Origin: RGIG9379 sp031553005
Lineage (GTDB): Bacteria > Bacteroidota > Bacteroidia > Bacteroidales > Paludibacteraceae
Reading direction: 5' to 3'
Length of the DNA: 64,000 nt
Assembly: GCA_031553005.1 (NCBI GenBank)
Contig: JAVBMA010000065.1
Span: 1 to 64,000, forward strand
Numbering within the stretch: the first letter of the stretch is position 1; each line of letters starts with the position of its first letter. Shown here one piece after another: positions 1-8,447 of the stretch. The notes beneath the pieces are model-generated. The model searched no databases and had not been told where the DNA came from. It was given only the letters and a program-made list of their open reading frames with translations. Position numbers and translations under genes: made by a program.

Positions 1-170
1 TTACAATCAATTACAATCAATTACAATCAATTACAATCAATTACAATCAATTACAATCAATTACAATCAATTACAATCAATTACAATCAATTACTATCAA
101 TTACTATCAATTACTATCAATTACTATCAATTACTATCAATTACTATCAATTACTATCAATTACTATCAA
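1..170. repeat. 10-bp tandem repeat array, 17 units
   Basis: Nine consecutive copies of TTACAATCAA are followed by eight copies of TTACTATCAA with no other variation, and the array then stops at a unique sequence. It begins at the window edge, so more units may lie to the left. Each unit junction creates AATT, giving short A/T tracts every 10 bp. Ten is not a multiple of three and no coding frame uses the array. It ends about 115 bp before the promoter of the MATE gene. Confidence 0.97.
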
Positions 171-284
171 TTATCTGCCCTCTAAAAATCAATCTGCTTT
201 ATATAAAACACCTGACAGGCATCGAATGTGCGAACAAACCCCAATTTTTTTATACTTAATCTTTTTAAGGCGGGGATATAGAGG

Positions 285-292
285 TATCTTTG
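285..292 (+). promoter_or_regulatory. Bacteroidota -7 promoter element of the MATE gene
   Basis: TATCTTTG matches the Bacteroidota -7 consensus TAnnTTTG. It lies 25 bp before the ATG at 317 and overlaps an upstream in-frame TTG at 290, which argues against using that TTG as the start. No clear -33 TTG is seen. Confidence 0.6.
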
Positions 293-316
293 TGCCTGTT
301 TTATCAAAAAAATGAG

Positions 317-1669
317 ATGATTGCATATTTTCAAAAATACAAACAACACTATAAGGAAACAATCCGGTTGGGAGTACCCATTGTGTTGGGACAATTGGGA
401 ATCGTGATTGTCGGTCTTGCCGACAATATAATGGTTGGTCATTATGGAACGGAAGACTTGGCGGCCGCCTCGTTTGTCAATAGCGTGTTTAATATTCCTA
501 TTCTCTTTGGCTTAGGGTTTTCTTACGGATTGACACCACTGGTCGGTCAGTTTTTTGGCAGGGGAGATAAGTTCCAAATAGGAGGATTGTTGCGGAATAG
601 CCTTTTGGTAAACGGGTTGATTGGCATTTTGTTAACCCTGGTTATGGGAATTATTTACTTTAATGTCCATAAAATGGGACAACCCGAAGAGTTGCTTTAC
701 CTAATCCGTCCTTATTTCCTTTTGCAATTGGTATCGCTCATATTTATAATGCTGTTTAATGGCTATAAGCAATTTGCCGATGGAATAACCGATACCCAAA
801 CGCCTATGTGGATTATGTTATCAGCCAATGCCTTAAACATAATCGGCAACTATATCCTGATTTACGGTTATTTGGGTTTTCCTGCAATGGGACTTACCGG
901 AGCGGGCATATCTACCCTTATTTCGAGGATTTTTATGTTTATTGTATTTGCCTGGTTATTCAGGCGTCGCTCCAAGTACAGGCGTTATTTAGTTGGATAT
1001 AAACGTGTCAGTTACAACAAAGAAAATATCCGTACACTGAATAAAATGGGGATTATGGTTGGATTACAGATGGGAATGGAGACAGCATTGTTCAGTATTA
1101 CGGGTATTATGATTGGATGGTTGGGAACCGTAGCGTTGGCAGCCCACCAGATAGTCGTTTCGGTTTCTACCCTCGGATTTATGGTCTATTATGGCGTAGG
1201 GGCTGCCATTTCGGTGAGAGTGAGCAATTTTTACGGCAGGAAAGATATAGTGAATGTGAAGAAGGCATCTTTTGCCGGATTTCACCTGATTTTACTACTA
1301 GCCGTTTGTGTTTCGGTTTTTGTTTTTCTGCTAAAAGACAGGATTGGATATATCTTTACTTCTTCGCCTGAAGTTGCGGCATTGGTCTCCTCTCTAATTA
1401 TTATAATGGTATTTTACCAGTTTGGAGACAGCTTACAGATTACTTTTGCCAACTCTTTAAGAGGTATTGGAGATGTAACTTCCATGGCGGTTATTTCGTT
1501 TATCGGTTATTTTGTTATTGCCCTGCCCGCGTCTTATATTTTCGGATTCTTAATGAAAGGCGGAATTGCCGGAATTTGGATTGCCTATCCGATAGGATTA
1601 TCCGCTACCGGAATTATGCTCTTTTTGAGATATCTTCATGTCTTAAAAAGAAACTCTGAAAATCTTTAA
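317..1669 (+). CDS. MATE family multidrug/Na+ efflux transporter
   Basis: This is an inner-membrane antiporter of the MATE (NorM/DinF) family, expected to export cationic drugs or metabolites in exchange for Na+ or H+. The 450-residue product has the usual family length and about twelve hydrophobic segments. Conserved N-terminal blocks are visible: GVPIVLGQLG in helix 1, the DNIMVGHYG loop near residue 40, and PLVGQFFGRGD after helix 2. ATG 317 is chosen because the longer TTG start falls inside the TATCTTTG promoter word. The gene is monocistronic. Family assignment is secure; the substrate cannot be inferred. Confidence 0.93.
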   Translation: MIAYFQKYKQHYKETIRLGVPIVLGQLGIVIVGLADNIMVGHYGTEDLAAASFVNSVFNIPILFGLGFSYGLTPLVGQFFGRGDKFQIGGLLRNSLLVNGLIGILLTLVMGIIYFNVHKMGQPEELLYLIRPYFLLQLVSLIFIMLFNGYKQFADGITDTQTPMWIMLSANALNIIGNYILIYGYLGFPAMGLTGAGISTLISRIFMFIVFAWLFRRRSKYRRYLVGYKRVSYNKENIRTLNKMGIMVGLQMGMETALFSITGIMIGWLGTVALAAHQIVVSVSTLGFMVYYGVGAAISVRVSNFYGRKDIVNVKKASFAGFHLILLLAVCVSVFVFLLKDRIGYIFTSSPEVAALVSSLIIIMVFYQFGDSLQITFANSLRGIGDVTSMAVISFIGYFVIALPASYIFGFLMKGGIAGIWIAYPIGLSATGIMLFLRYLHVLKRNSENL

Positions 1670-1690
1670 AAGATATTTAAAAAAATATGT

Positions 1691-1852
1691 AACGCTTATC
1701 AGCAATATTACCCCTAGTGTCAACGTTAATGAATTTTATAAACACAAAGGCACAAAGAACACGAAGTTATGTTTGTTTTTTTATTTTCTTTGTGCACTTC
1801 GTGTCTTTGTGTTTACTTTTTCTCGTTAGGGGTAATATATCTGATAAGCATT
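1691..1852. repeat. Palindromic intergenic element A (CACAAAG-type core)
   Basis: The element has 26-bp terminal inverted repeats with about 23 matches (outer ends AACGCTTATCAGCAATATTA and AATGCTTATCAGATATATTA, both then continuing ACCCCTA). The core is an inverted repeat of reiterated CACAAAG words. Homologous copies lie at about 55550-55697 and 63582-63746. It has no coding potential. It lies between the MATE stop codon and the hairpin at 1939. Confidence 0.85.
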
Positions 1853-1938
1853 AAATATGTTGTTGAATAATGACGATGTTTTTGTTTTAAAGTAAAGACA
1901 ATTAGGTTTTTATAAAAGTTAAATTTAATGTCCAAAAG

Positions 1939-1983
1939 TTACAGCCGGTTATAAGGAAAATATAACCGGCTGTAATTTTTTTT
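1939..1983 (+). terminator. Rho-independent terminator
   Basis: A 15-bp stem (TTACAGCCGGTTATA and its complement, loop AGGAAAA) is followed by a run of nine T. It probably terminates the MATE transcript after passing through element A. Confidence 0.8.
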
Positions 1984-2086
1984 ATAAATTCTTTTAATTT
2001 TCAAAATATAGTTGTAATATTGAAGAATCGGAATCTACACTCGTAGTTCCGGGATATAGTATATTAAATCTTAAAACAGGGTAATC

Positions 2087-3268
2087 ATGAAAAAGAAAAA
2101 TTTGATTGCAGCCATTTTTATATTTGGTTGTATGGCGCAAGCGTTTGCGTCCGGACAAGTTATTACGAATTGTGAAGCCGGAATGTTGTCGGTTTTATTG
2201 AAACCGGAAGATGCCGCAGTAACAATGAATTTGACTATTTCAGGTGAAATGGATGCACGGGATTTTCGTTATTTGCAGGATTCATTTCCAGTGATACGTC
2301 GGTTGGATATTGAAAATGTAAAGATTGTATCTTATCAGGGAAAATCGGGAACTTTATGGTGTACTGATAGGAAGAATCAAAGAGAAGACTGTACATTGGA
2401 CAGGTTGTATCCGGAGGATGAATTACCGGAATGGGCTTTTTCTAATTGGTATAATCAGGATAGGATAGCTATATATTGTATTATTTTACCGAAAAGTTTG
2501 CGGAGTATTGGGGAACAAGCTTTTTCTAATTTGGTTCCATTGAGTTTGATAATGCCGGATGATATTACATTAGACTCAATAGGTATGAGGGCATTTTCAA
2601 TGACAGATTTGGACACAATTGTTCTTCCGGCATCTGTAACTAGTCTTGGACTTCATATGTTTTGGAAATGTGATAAATTGGAATATGCCGATTTTTCAGA
2701 AACACAAATTACCTTTTTGCCTCAGTTGACTTTTGGAGATTGTTCGAGCCTGAAAAAAGTATTGTTGCCGGCAACATTGGATTCAATATCTCATCAGGCT
2801 TTTCAAATAGTAGGAGGGTGCTTGCTGGACACAATCGTTATGTATAGTCCTGTGCCGCCTAAATACCCAACTACTGCTCCATATACAGTTCCTTTTATGA
2901 TAGATTTTGGAGATAAAGAGGTTATTCTTGAAGTACCCGAAGGAACTCAGGAAGCCTATATTAATGCCGGTTACGGTCAGTGGTTTGCCGTAGTAGAAAT
3001 GGGTAAAGAATCAACTTCGATATCAATTGCGGAATCTTTTTCCGGAGAAATTATTATTTATCCGAATCCGGTCGAGGATATTCTTTATATAAAATTGCCC
3101 GAAGGCTCTGCTGCGAAAGGATTTTTGACGGACAGTTCCGGACGGAAAACCGGAATTGTTTCGGCGTCAAAACCTTCCATAAATATGGCTGATTATCCGG
3201 CAGGTCTTTATTTCCTACAGATAGAGACAGAGAAGGGAATAACGGTGCAAAAGATTATTAAGAAGTAG
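2087..3268 (+). CDS. Secreted leucine-rich-repeat protein with T9SS sorting domain
   Basis: This 393-residue extracellular or surface protein is of the BspA/LRR_5 type. The first ~22 residues form a signal peptide. Residues ~110-260 contain degenerate BspA-like repeats (IILPKSLRSIGEQAFS, IVLPASVTSLGLHMF, VLLPATLDSISHQAF). The last ~75 residues are a type A T9SS sorting domain, starting IIIYPNPVEDILYIKLP and ending in a lysine-rich VQKIIKK. Such LRRs typically mediate binding to host or matrix proteins, but no ligand is evident. The gene stands alone; a strong palindrome follows it. T9SS export is inferred from the C-terminal domain. Confidence 0.88.
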   Translation: MKKKNLIAAIFIFGCMAQAFASGQVITNCEAGMLSVLLKPEDAAVTMNLTISGEMDARDFRYLQDSFPVIRRLDIENVKIVSYQGKSGTLWCTDRKNQREDCTLDRLYPEDELPEWAFSNWYNQDRIAIYCIILPKSLRSIGEQAFSNLVPLSLIMPDDITLDSIGMRAFSMTDLDTIVLPASVTSLGLHMFWKCDKLEYADFSETQITFLPQLTFGDCSSLKKVLLPATLDSISHQAFQIVGGCLLDTIVMYSPVPPKYPTTAPYTVPFMIDFGDKEVILEVPEGTQEAYINAGYGQWFAVVEMGKESTSISIAESFSGEIIIYPNPVEDILYIKLPEGSAAKGFLTDSSGRKTGIVSASKPSINMADYPAGLYFLQIETEKGITVQKIIKK

Positions 3269-3289
3269 TTTTTATATTTGGCATTAATC

Positions 3290-3365
3290 AATAAGGGTTT
3301 ATATCAAATAAGAATCTTAAGTATAACCGGACACCTAAAATTCTTATTTGATATAAACCCTTATT
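3290..3365. terminator. Perfect 26-bp inverted repeat (hairpin)
   Basis: Arms at 3290-3315 and 3340-3365 are exact complements (AATAAGGGTTTATATCAAAT, then AAGAAT) around a 24-nt loop. The position just after the LRR gene suggests a transcription end or mRNA-stabilising hairpin, although the stem is longer and more AT-rich than a classical terminator. Confidence 0.75.
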
Positions 3366-3469
3366 TAATTTTAAAATACTTGTTTATTAAAGAACCGTTT
3401 TTCTGTTTGAAATCACTATCTTGAAGCCTTAAATGAAATTCAGTTTGAAACAAATAAATGAGGAGAATG

Positions 3470-4063
3470 ATGAAGACGGAAAAAGAAAAAATGCTCGCCG
3501 GGGAGATTTATGATTGTGGGGATGAAGAGTTAATTACTCGTTGGCATTTGGCGAAAAAACTGATAAAGGAATACAATCAAACCGATACAACCGACCGTGT
3601 GGAGTTGGACCGTATCCTTTCGCAACTGCTTGGAAAGAAAGGTGAAAATGCCTGGATAGCAGCTCCTTTTTTTGTTGATTATGGCGAGAATATTTATCTC
3701 GGCAACAATTGCGAGATAAATGCCAATTGTGTATTTCTGGATTGCAATAAAATTACGATTGGAGATAATTCAGGCATAGGACCTAATGTTCAGATTTATG
3801 CTGTAACGCATCCGGTAAATCCAGCCGAGCGCCTTGCCCGCAGAGAAGATGGTTCATATGCCTTTTGGAAAGCATCCACAGCTCCGGTAACAATCGGCAA
3901 AAATGTTTGGATAGGCGGAGGCGCAATCATTTTACCGGGCGTAACCATTGGTGATAATACCACAATCGGAGCCGGAAGCGTAGTCTCGAAATCTATCCCC
4001 GCCAACTGCCTTGCGGTTGGAAACCCCTGCAGAGTAGTTAGAGAGTTGAAAGGTGAAAGGTGA
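3470..4063 (+). CDS. Sugar O-acetyltransferase (maltose/galactoside acetyltransferase type)
   Basis: This left-handed beta-helix (hexapeptide repeat) enzyme transfers acetyl from acetyl-CoA to a sugar hydroxyl and acts as a cytosolic trimer. The start MKTEKEKMLAGEIYD is the family hallmark, and the product has 197 residues, as expected. The catalytic histidine lies in YAVTHPVNP, and hexapeptide turns are clear in IGGGAIILPGVTIGDNTTIG. Three ATGs are clustered (3458, 3467, 3470); 3470 fits the family N-terminus and an AGGAG at 3461. The last four residues (KGER) and the TGA stop are encoded by the GGTGAAA repeat, so the tail is an addition. The natural acceptor is unknown. Confidence 0.9.
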   Translation: MKTEKEKMLAGEIYDCGDEELITRWHLAKKLIKEYNQTDTTDRVELDRILSQLLGKKGENAWIAAPFFVDYGENIYLGNNCEINANCVFLDCNKITIGDNSGIGPNVQIYAVTHPVNPAERLARREDGSYAFWKASTAPVTIGKNVWIGGGAIILPGVTIGDNTTIGAGSVVSKSIPANCLAVGNPCRVVRELKGER

Positions 4064-4128
4064 AAATTGAAAGTTTTAAAAATACCCTCCTAAGCTTTCA
4101 CCTTTCAATTTTCACCTTTCACCTTTCA
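4048..4128. terminator. Shared hairpin of GGTGAAA repeats between convergent genes
   Basis: Copies of the 7-mer GGTGAAA in plus orientation (4048-4078) face copies in minus orientation (4092-4128), forming a long inverted repeat. It contains the stop codons of both convergent genes, each of which reads KGER-stop. It probably works as a bidirectional 3' end structure. Confidence 0.7.
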
Positions 4129-5497
4129 ACTGTTGAACTGTTTTTTCGGCGAAGTCCGAAAGCGTCGTATCTCGGGCGCCCATGATAAGGATGGCGTCCC
4201 CTTTCCGGCAATTATTTTTTAGGTATGGAAGCATTTCATTCCTGTCTGCGAAAAAGAGGACATGGTCGCTTTTTTTCTGCATTTCAATAGCTACCTCTTC
4301 GGCAGTAATCTCTTTATTGACAGTTCCTCCCGCATAATAAACATCCGAAAGCAGGAAAAAGTCATCTTTCCGGAGAGCAGATAAAACATCTTCTTCCAAT
4401 TCTTTATGCATAAACTTCAACGGACCGTATCCATGAGGTTGAAACCACGCAAATACCCTTTCGCCGACCGATTGGCAAGCACGTATTGCACAAACGACTT
4501 CTGCCGGATTATGTGCAAAATCGTCAATAATGAAAACTCCGTTGGCTTCTCCCGTCAATTGTGTACGGCGGAAAATACCTTCATAATTCTGCAATGCTTT
4601 TGCACATTGCCCGGTAGTCATTCCGATAGCATTGCAAACAGCCGTTGCTGCCAGCGCATTTTCCATGTTGTGTTTTCCTATAACCGGAATATGAAACCGG
4701 ATATGATTGCACTCGAAAGTGATGGAGAAATCTTTTTGTTCAAACCGTGAACCGGAAAAACCAATCCCTTCTTTATCCACTCCAAAGTCATAAGCTTTGT
4801 TTTCTGACAGTTGACTGCTCAAAGCATGGTTTTGGTTTACGATAAACTTATCGCGCGTATTTGATTTGAATTTCTCAAATAACGACATAAGTTCGTCATA
4901 TTCTTTGTGGTCGCGGTCTACATTGAGGAGTACACTGATTTCGGGAATATAGTTTACAATGGAGCCATCCGACTCGTCGGCTTCAATCACCAGCCAATCG
5001 CTTTTTCCTACCCATGCGTTTCCCGGCAATCCTTTTTTTTGCAGGCTCGTCAATCCGGCTCCGTTCATAACCGAAGGCTCCCAGCCGCATTCTTGCATAA
5101 TATGAAAAATCATGGCAGTAGTAGTCGATTTACCAGAAGTGCCACCTACGGCGATAGTTCTTTTTTCGCTTGAGATAGAAGCAAGCAATTCGGAACGTTT
5201 CATAACGAGAATACCCAATGAACGTGCCTTTTGCAGTTCGATGTTAGACTCTTCAATTGCAGTAGAGATTATTAAAACATCAACTTGCGGATTTATTCCG
5301 GAAGCATCCTGAAAATATGTCCGGATACCTTGCTGTGCAAATTGCTCCTGAATAAGCGATTTTTTTTCATTATCAAACAGCCGGTCGCTACCCGAAACCT
5401 CTTTGCCTATGCCTCTCAGATATTGGGCTATGGCGCTCATGCCTGTGCCGGCAATTCCGACAAAAAAGAAATGATTGTATTTGCTTATTGATTTCAT
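4112..5497 (-). CDS. Mur ligase family protein (MurC/Mpl-like)
   Basis: This cytosolic ATP-dependent ligase attaches an amino acid or peptide to UDP-MurNAc, in peptidoglycan synthesis or recycling. At 461 residues the three Mur domains fit: a Rossmann UDP-binding start (FVGIAGTGMSAIAQYLRG), a central ATPase domain with P-loop GGTSGKSTTTA near residue 118 and EADESDGS, and a C-terminal domain with DDFAHNPAEV. The P-loop differs from the GTHGKTTT usual for MurC, so this is probably a paralogue or Mpl-type recycling ligase rather than the essential MurC. The final KGER and stop come from the shared repeat. Ligase family is secure; exact substrate is not. Confidence 0.82.
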   Translation of the reverse strand: MKSISKYNHFFFVGIAGTGMSAIAQYLRGIGKEVSGSDRLFDNEKKSLIQEQFAQQGIRTYFQDASGINPQVDVLIISTAIEESNIELQKARSLGILVMKRSELLASISSEKRTIAVGGTSGKSTTTAMIFHIMQECGWEPSVMNGAGLTSLQKKGLPGNAWVGKSDWLVIEADESDGSIVNYIPEISVLLNVDRDHKEYDELMSLFEKFKSNTRDKFIVNQNHALSSQLSENKAYDFGVDKEGIGFSGSRFEQKDFSITFECNHIRFHIPVIGKHNMENALAATAVCNAIGMTTGQCAKALQNYEGIFRRTQLTGEANGVFIIDDFAHNPAEVVCAIRACQSVGERVFAWFQPHGYGPLKFMHKELEEDVLSALRKDDFFLLSDVYYAGGTVNKEITAEEVAIEMQKKSDHVLFFADRNEMLPYLKNNCRKGDAILIMGARDTTLSDFAEKTVQQLKGER

Positions 5498-5587
5498 TTT
5501 ATTTTATGTTTGAAAAACCGTACAGGTTTAAATGGAGATTATTATTGTAAACGTTTAACTAATAATTAATAATTGCAATAAGGGATT

Positions 5588-6631
5588 TTATTGTTTTATA
5601 ATATTTAGCCACTCATTATCAATTTTTACAATATAAATGCTGTTTGGCAATTTCGAGAAATCAATTTCTTTCTCTTTTGTTTCCCATAGCAACTCTCCAA
5701 GAGTATTATATACCTGAATGTTTTTTTGTTCATTTTCAGGCGTAAAATATTGAATATGTAAAATATCCTTTACCGGATTGGGATACACCATAAAACTTGA
5801 AGAAGGTAGTTCAATGCTGCTTACGAAATTCTTATCTGCTGGTATGTCGCCGGAAAAGCCGGGACTACTTTTTTGGGTTAGACTGATAATCAATGTGCCA
5901 TCTTTTACATTGATATTTAGTGGTGTCAGATATGCCAGATTACCGTCAAATGTCCAGTCTCCTTTTCTCCAACGGCTGCTATTGAAGCTGTTAAAATCAT
6001 CTTGCCAACTCAATTTGAAATCGGAATTATTATCCCCTTCATTTGGAGTATATTCATAATATTTAATCCAGTTTATAAATTGATTAGCAGGCAGGAGTTC
6101 GGATTCAAAAGGTCCAACCCAGGATGTTACAGACGAAACCCATAAATTAAAACGTAACCCCATGTCTGTGTCCCGTAAATCGGCTACTTGAGAAGAAGTT
6201 GCCCGCCTAACTTCCACATCATCTACAAACCAGGCTATATAATCCGGTGTCCATTCGATTGCGTATGTATGATAACCAGTATTAGCATAAAATCCAAGTT
6301 GATGATGTTGTTCACTCATTACTTGATTTCCTGCCACTCCTGTAATCATGTTGGATTGAAATTGAGAAGGAGATTTTCCCAGTACCTCTATATCAATCTC
6401 TCTCCATGGTTCCGGAGCCCCCATATATGAGTCGTTATGGTAAAGAAACATAGAACTGACTGTTCCTGATTGGGCAGCCATATACATACGTGCTTCAAAT
6501 CGTCCGAACCGGAAGAGTTGGTTGGTGTATAACTCTGCTCCCAGGTAATTCCGCCCGTCATATTGTTGTGAATATCCGGCAAGGCTTATAAAAAAAAATG
6601 CGATTAATATTCCTATATTTTTTGCTTTCAT
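5588..6631 (-). CDS. Secreted GH16 family beta-glucanase with T9SS sorting domain
   Basis: This secreted endo-acting glycoside hydrolase probably cleaves beta-1,3/1,4-glucans such as lichenan or laminarin. Residues 1-21 are a signal peptide ending GYSQ. The catalytic signature WREIDIEVLG places the E-x-D-x-E residues at E78, D80 and E82, with E78 the likely nucleophile and E82 the acid/base. WTPDYIAWFVDDVEVR is the typical C-terminal jelly-roll strand pair. The last ~75 residues (from MVYPNPVKDILHI) form a T9SS sorting domain. The product has 347 residues. Exact glycan specificity is not deducible. Confidence 0.92.
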   Translation of the reverse strand: MKAKNIGILIAFFFISLAGYSQQYDGRNYLGAELYTNQLFRFGRFEARMYMAAQSGTVSSMFLYHNDSYMGAPEPWREIDIEVLGKSPSQFQSNMITGVAGNQVMSEQHHQLGFYANTGYHTYAIEWTPDYIAWFVDDVEVRRATSSQVADLRDTDMGLRFNLWVSSVTSWVGPFESELLPANQFINWIKYYEYTPNEGDNNSDFKLSWQDDFNSFNSSRWRKGDWTFDGNLAYLTPLNINVKDGTLIISLTQKSSPGFSGDIPADKNFVSSIELPSSSFMVYPNPVKDILHIQYFTPENEQKNIQVYNTLGELLWETKEKEIDFSKLPNSIYIVKIDNEWLNIIKQ

Positions 6632-6727
6632 GGGGATGGGTTTGAGATTATGAATCTGATTTTCAATTACACAAAGTTAAATAAAAAGATGGATTATTAA
6701 AATCGCGAAAATGAAAAGTCGTAAAAA

Positions 6728-6799
6728 AAAACTATTTAAGCATCGTTTAAATAGTTTTCAATTATAATTTAAAAGCCTCAATTAAGAGGCTTTTTTTAT
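6728..6799. terminator. Two tandem hairpins upstream of the GH16 gene
   Basis: AAACTATTTAA with its complement (6728-6758) runs into a long T tract on the minus strand. AAAAGCCTC with its complement (6771-6791) is followed by seven T on the plus strand and reads as a terminator in both directions. They isolate the GH16 gene from read-through out of gap. No gene lies between 6632 and 6913. Confidence 0.65.
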
Positions 6800-6861
6800 G
6801 TCAATTATTCGAGTAAACATCACTGCAGTGATATTTTAGGACGAGACAAAAGTAAAAATAA

Positions 6862-6890
6862 AAAAGGGCATGGTTTTTACCACGCCCTTC
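6862..6890 (-). terminator. Terminator of gap
   Basis: On the minus strand a stem AAGGGCGTGG / CCATGCCCTT around a short AT loop is followed by a T-rich tract. It starts about 24 bp after the gap stop codon. Confidence 0.85.
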
Positions 6891-6913
6891 TCTGAAAATA
6901 TTTAATTCTGAAA

Positions 6914-7912
6914 TTATTTTGCTACTACGCGAACCATTTCAAGAACTTTGTTTGAGTAACCCCATTCGTTGTCATACCAAGATACAACTTTTGCAAAGTT
7001 AGCATCCAAAGAGATACCTGCTTTAGCATCGTAAACTGAAGTAAGTGCACAACCACGGAAGTCTGTAGAAACAACAGCGTCTTCAGTATAACCAAGAACA
7101 CCTTTCAATTCGCCTTCAGAAGCAGCTTTCATTGCAGCGTTGATTTCTTCTTGAGAAGCTGGTTTTTCAAGAACTACGGTCAAGTCAACTACAGAAACGT
7201 CTGAAGTTGGAACACGCATAGACATACCAGTCAATTTTCCTTTAAGAACAGGAAGAACTACACCTACAGCTTTAGCAGCACCGGTTGAAGAAGGGATGAT
7301 ATTTTCAAGGATACCACGTCCACCACGCCAGTCTTTAGAAGAAGGACCGTCAACTGTTTTTTGAGTTGCAGTTGCAGCGTGAACAGTAGTCATTAAACCT
7401 TTAACAATTCCGAATTTGTCGTTCAACACTTTAGCGATAGGAGCTAAACAGTTGGTAGTACAAGATGCGTTAGAGATAATGTCTTGTCCTGCGTATGTTT
7501 TATCGTTAACACCGTATACGAACATAGGAGTGCTGTCTTTTGAAGGAGCTGACATGATCACTTTTTTAGCTCCGGCTTCGATGTGTTTGCGTGCAGATGC
7601 ATCATCAAGGAAGAAACCTGTTGATTCAACAACTACTTCAGCGCCTACTTCGTTCCATTTAAGGTTCGCAGGGTCTCTTTCAGCAGTTAAACGGATTTTG
7701 TTGCCATTTACGATTAGGAAGCTTCCTTCAACTTTAACGTCGCCGTTAAAACGTCCGTGAACTGAATCATATTTTAGCATATATGCCAAATATTCAGCAT
7801 CCAAAAGGTCATTGATACCTACTACAACAATGTCATTTGAGAAGTTCTGTACTGCAGCACGGAACACCATACGACCAATACGGCCAAATCCATTAATACC
7901 TAGTTTAATCAT
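6914..7912 (-). CDS. gap: Glyceraldehyde-3-phosphate dehydrogenase, type I
   Basis: This cytosolic NAD-dependent glycolytic enzyme converts glyceraldehyde-3-phosphate plus phosphate to 1,3-bisphosphoglycerate. At 332 residues it has the standard length. The N-terminus IKLGINGFGRIGR is the NAD-binding Rossmann motif, the catalytic cysteine is C151 in SNASCTTNCLAP, and its partner is H178 in TVHAATATQ. ASC at this site and WYDNEWGYSNK near the end are diagnostic. The gene has its own promoter (7952-7981) and terminator (6862-6890), so it is monocistronic. Its even, G/C-ending codon use suggests high expression. Confidence 0.99.
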   Translation of the reverse strand: MIKLGINGFGRIGRMVFRAAVQNFSNDIVVVGINDLLDAEYLAYMLKYDSVHGRFNGDVKVEGSFLIVNGNKIRLTAERDPANLKWNEVGAEVVVESTGFFLDDASARKHIEAGAKKVIMSAPSKDSTPMFVYGVNDKTYAGQDIISNASCTTNCLAPIAKVLNDKFGIVKGLMTTVHAATATQKTVDGPSSKDWRGGRGILENIIPSSTGAAKAVGVVLPVLKGKLTGMSMRVPTSDVSVVDLTVVLEKPASQEEINAAMKAASEGELKGVLGYTEDAVVSTDFRGCALTSVYDAKAGISLDANFAKVVSWYDNEWGYSNKVLEMVRVVAK

Positions 7913-7951
7913 TTTTCTGTAAATTTTATATTAAAAGTAATTTTAATCATG

Positions 7952-7981
7952 CAAAATTAAATAAACAACGAAATATATCAA
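7952..7981 (-). promoter_or_regulatory. gap promoter (-33 TTG, 19 bp, -7 TAATTTTG)
   Basis: Reading the minus strand, TTG at 7981-7979 is followed after 19 bp by TAATTTTG at 7959-7952, matching the Bacteroidota promoter consensus. It leaves a leader of about 35 nt before the gap ATG. Confidence 0.75.
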
Positions 7982-8042
7982 AAATAGGAGAGTCTATTTT
8001 TATTGTTTTGGATTGAAAAATATACATTGGATATGCAAAGAA

Positions 8043-8183
8043 TCAAGCGCGTTGCTCAACTTGATTGTCAGTACTGTTTATCTTCCCGTAACCATGTCCG
8101 TTACACCCGCATGGAGCTTTGCAAGAAAATGCTGCCAGGGAAATTATAATAAGTATAGCTGTTATTTTTATGTATTTTTTCAT
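8043..8183 (-). CDS. Small lipoprotein (46 aa), paralogue of the next gene
   Basis: The reading frame encodes MKKYIKITAILIIISLAAFS, then the lipobox cysteine and a short tail containing APCGCNGHGYGKINSTDN and ending VEQRA. It has a basic start, a hydrophobic stretch and a lipobox AAFSC at C21, so a lipid-anchored peptide of about 26 residues is predicted. The mature tail resembles that of the lipoprotein encoded at 8273-8401 (C-G-x-G-x-G/E pattern, asparagine-rich middle, EQ-x-A end). It is probably co-transcribed with that gene, 89 bp downstream of it. Function is unknown. Confidence 0.65.
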   Translation of the reverse strand: MKKYIKITAILIIISLAAFSCKAPCGCNGHGYGKINSTDNQVEQRA

Positions 8184-8272
8184 ATCTATATGTCTTGTTT
8201 ACAATAAGACAAACTCGCATGCCTGCTTGGTTAGAAGAAGTATAACATTTGCATGCTCGTTTTCATATATAT

Positions 8273-8401
8273 TTATGCTTGTTGTTCTGTTTTTTGATTA
8301 TTATCATTCAATTCTCCGTATCCGGGACATTTTTTAGATTTGCACGAACCTAACAGAGTGGCGAGAATAGTTGCCGCAATAATCAATTTTATTATTTTCA
8401 T
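8273..8401 (-). CDS. Small lipoprotein (42 aa)
   Basis: The frame starts MKIIKLIIAATILATLLGSC and continues KSKKCPGYGELNDNNQKTEQ to a terminal QA. The lipobox LLGSC puts the acylated cysteine at C20, leaving a mature peptide of only 23 residues with a KKCPGYG motif. Short Bacteroidota lipoproteins with a KKCP motif are common and mostly uncharacterised. A near-ideal promoter lies 47 bp upstream of the ATG, which strongly supports expression. Too short for routine gene callers; function unknown. Confidence 0.72.
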   Translation of the reverse strand: MKIIKLIIAATILATLLGSCKSKKCPGYGELNDNNQKTEQQA

Positions 8402-8447
8402 TATGTTTTAATTATTTATGTTGTGAATACTATTTGTTTCGCGATTG

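Noticed and set aside
1..170. A CRISPR array
   Set aside because: Units of 10 bp are contiguous with no spacers.
290..316. In-frame TTG at 290 as start of the MATE gene
   Set aside because: It overlaps the -7 promoter word TATCTTTG (285-292), and the family N-terminus begins after ATG 317.
182..442. 86-codon frame on the minus strand
   Set aside because: It overlaps the start of the MATE gene antisense, has no family similarity and no promoter.
7416..7760. 114-codon frame opposite gap
   Set aside because: Antisense shadow of the highly biased gap coding sequence, with no signature of its own.
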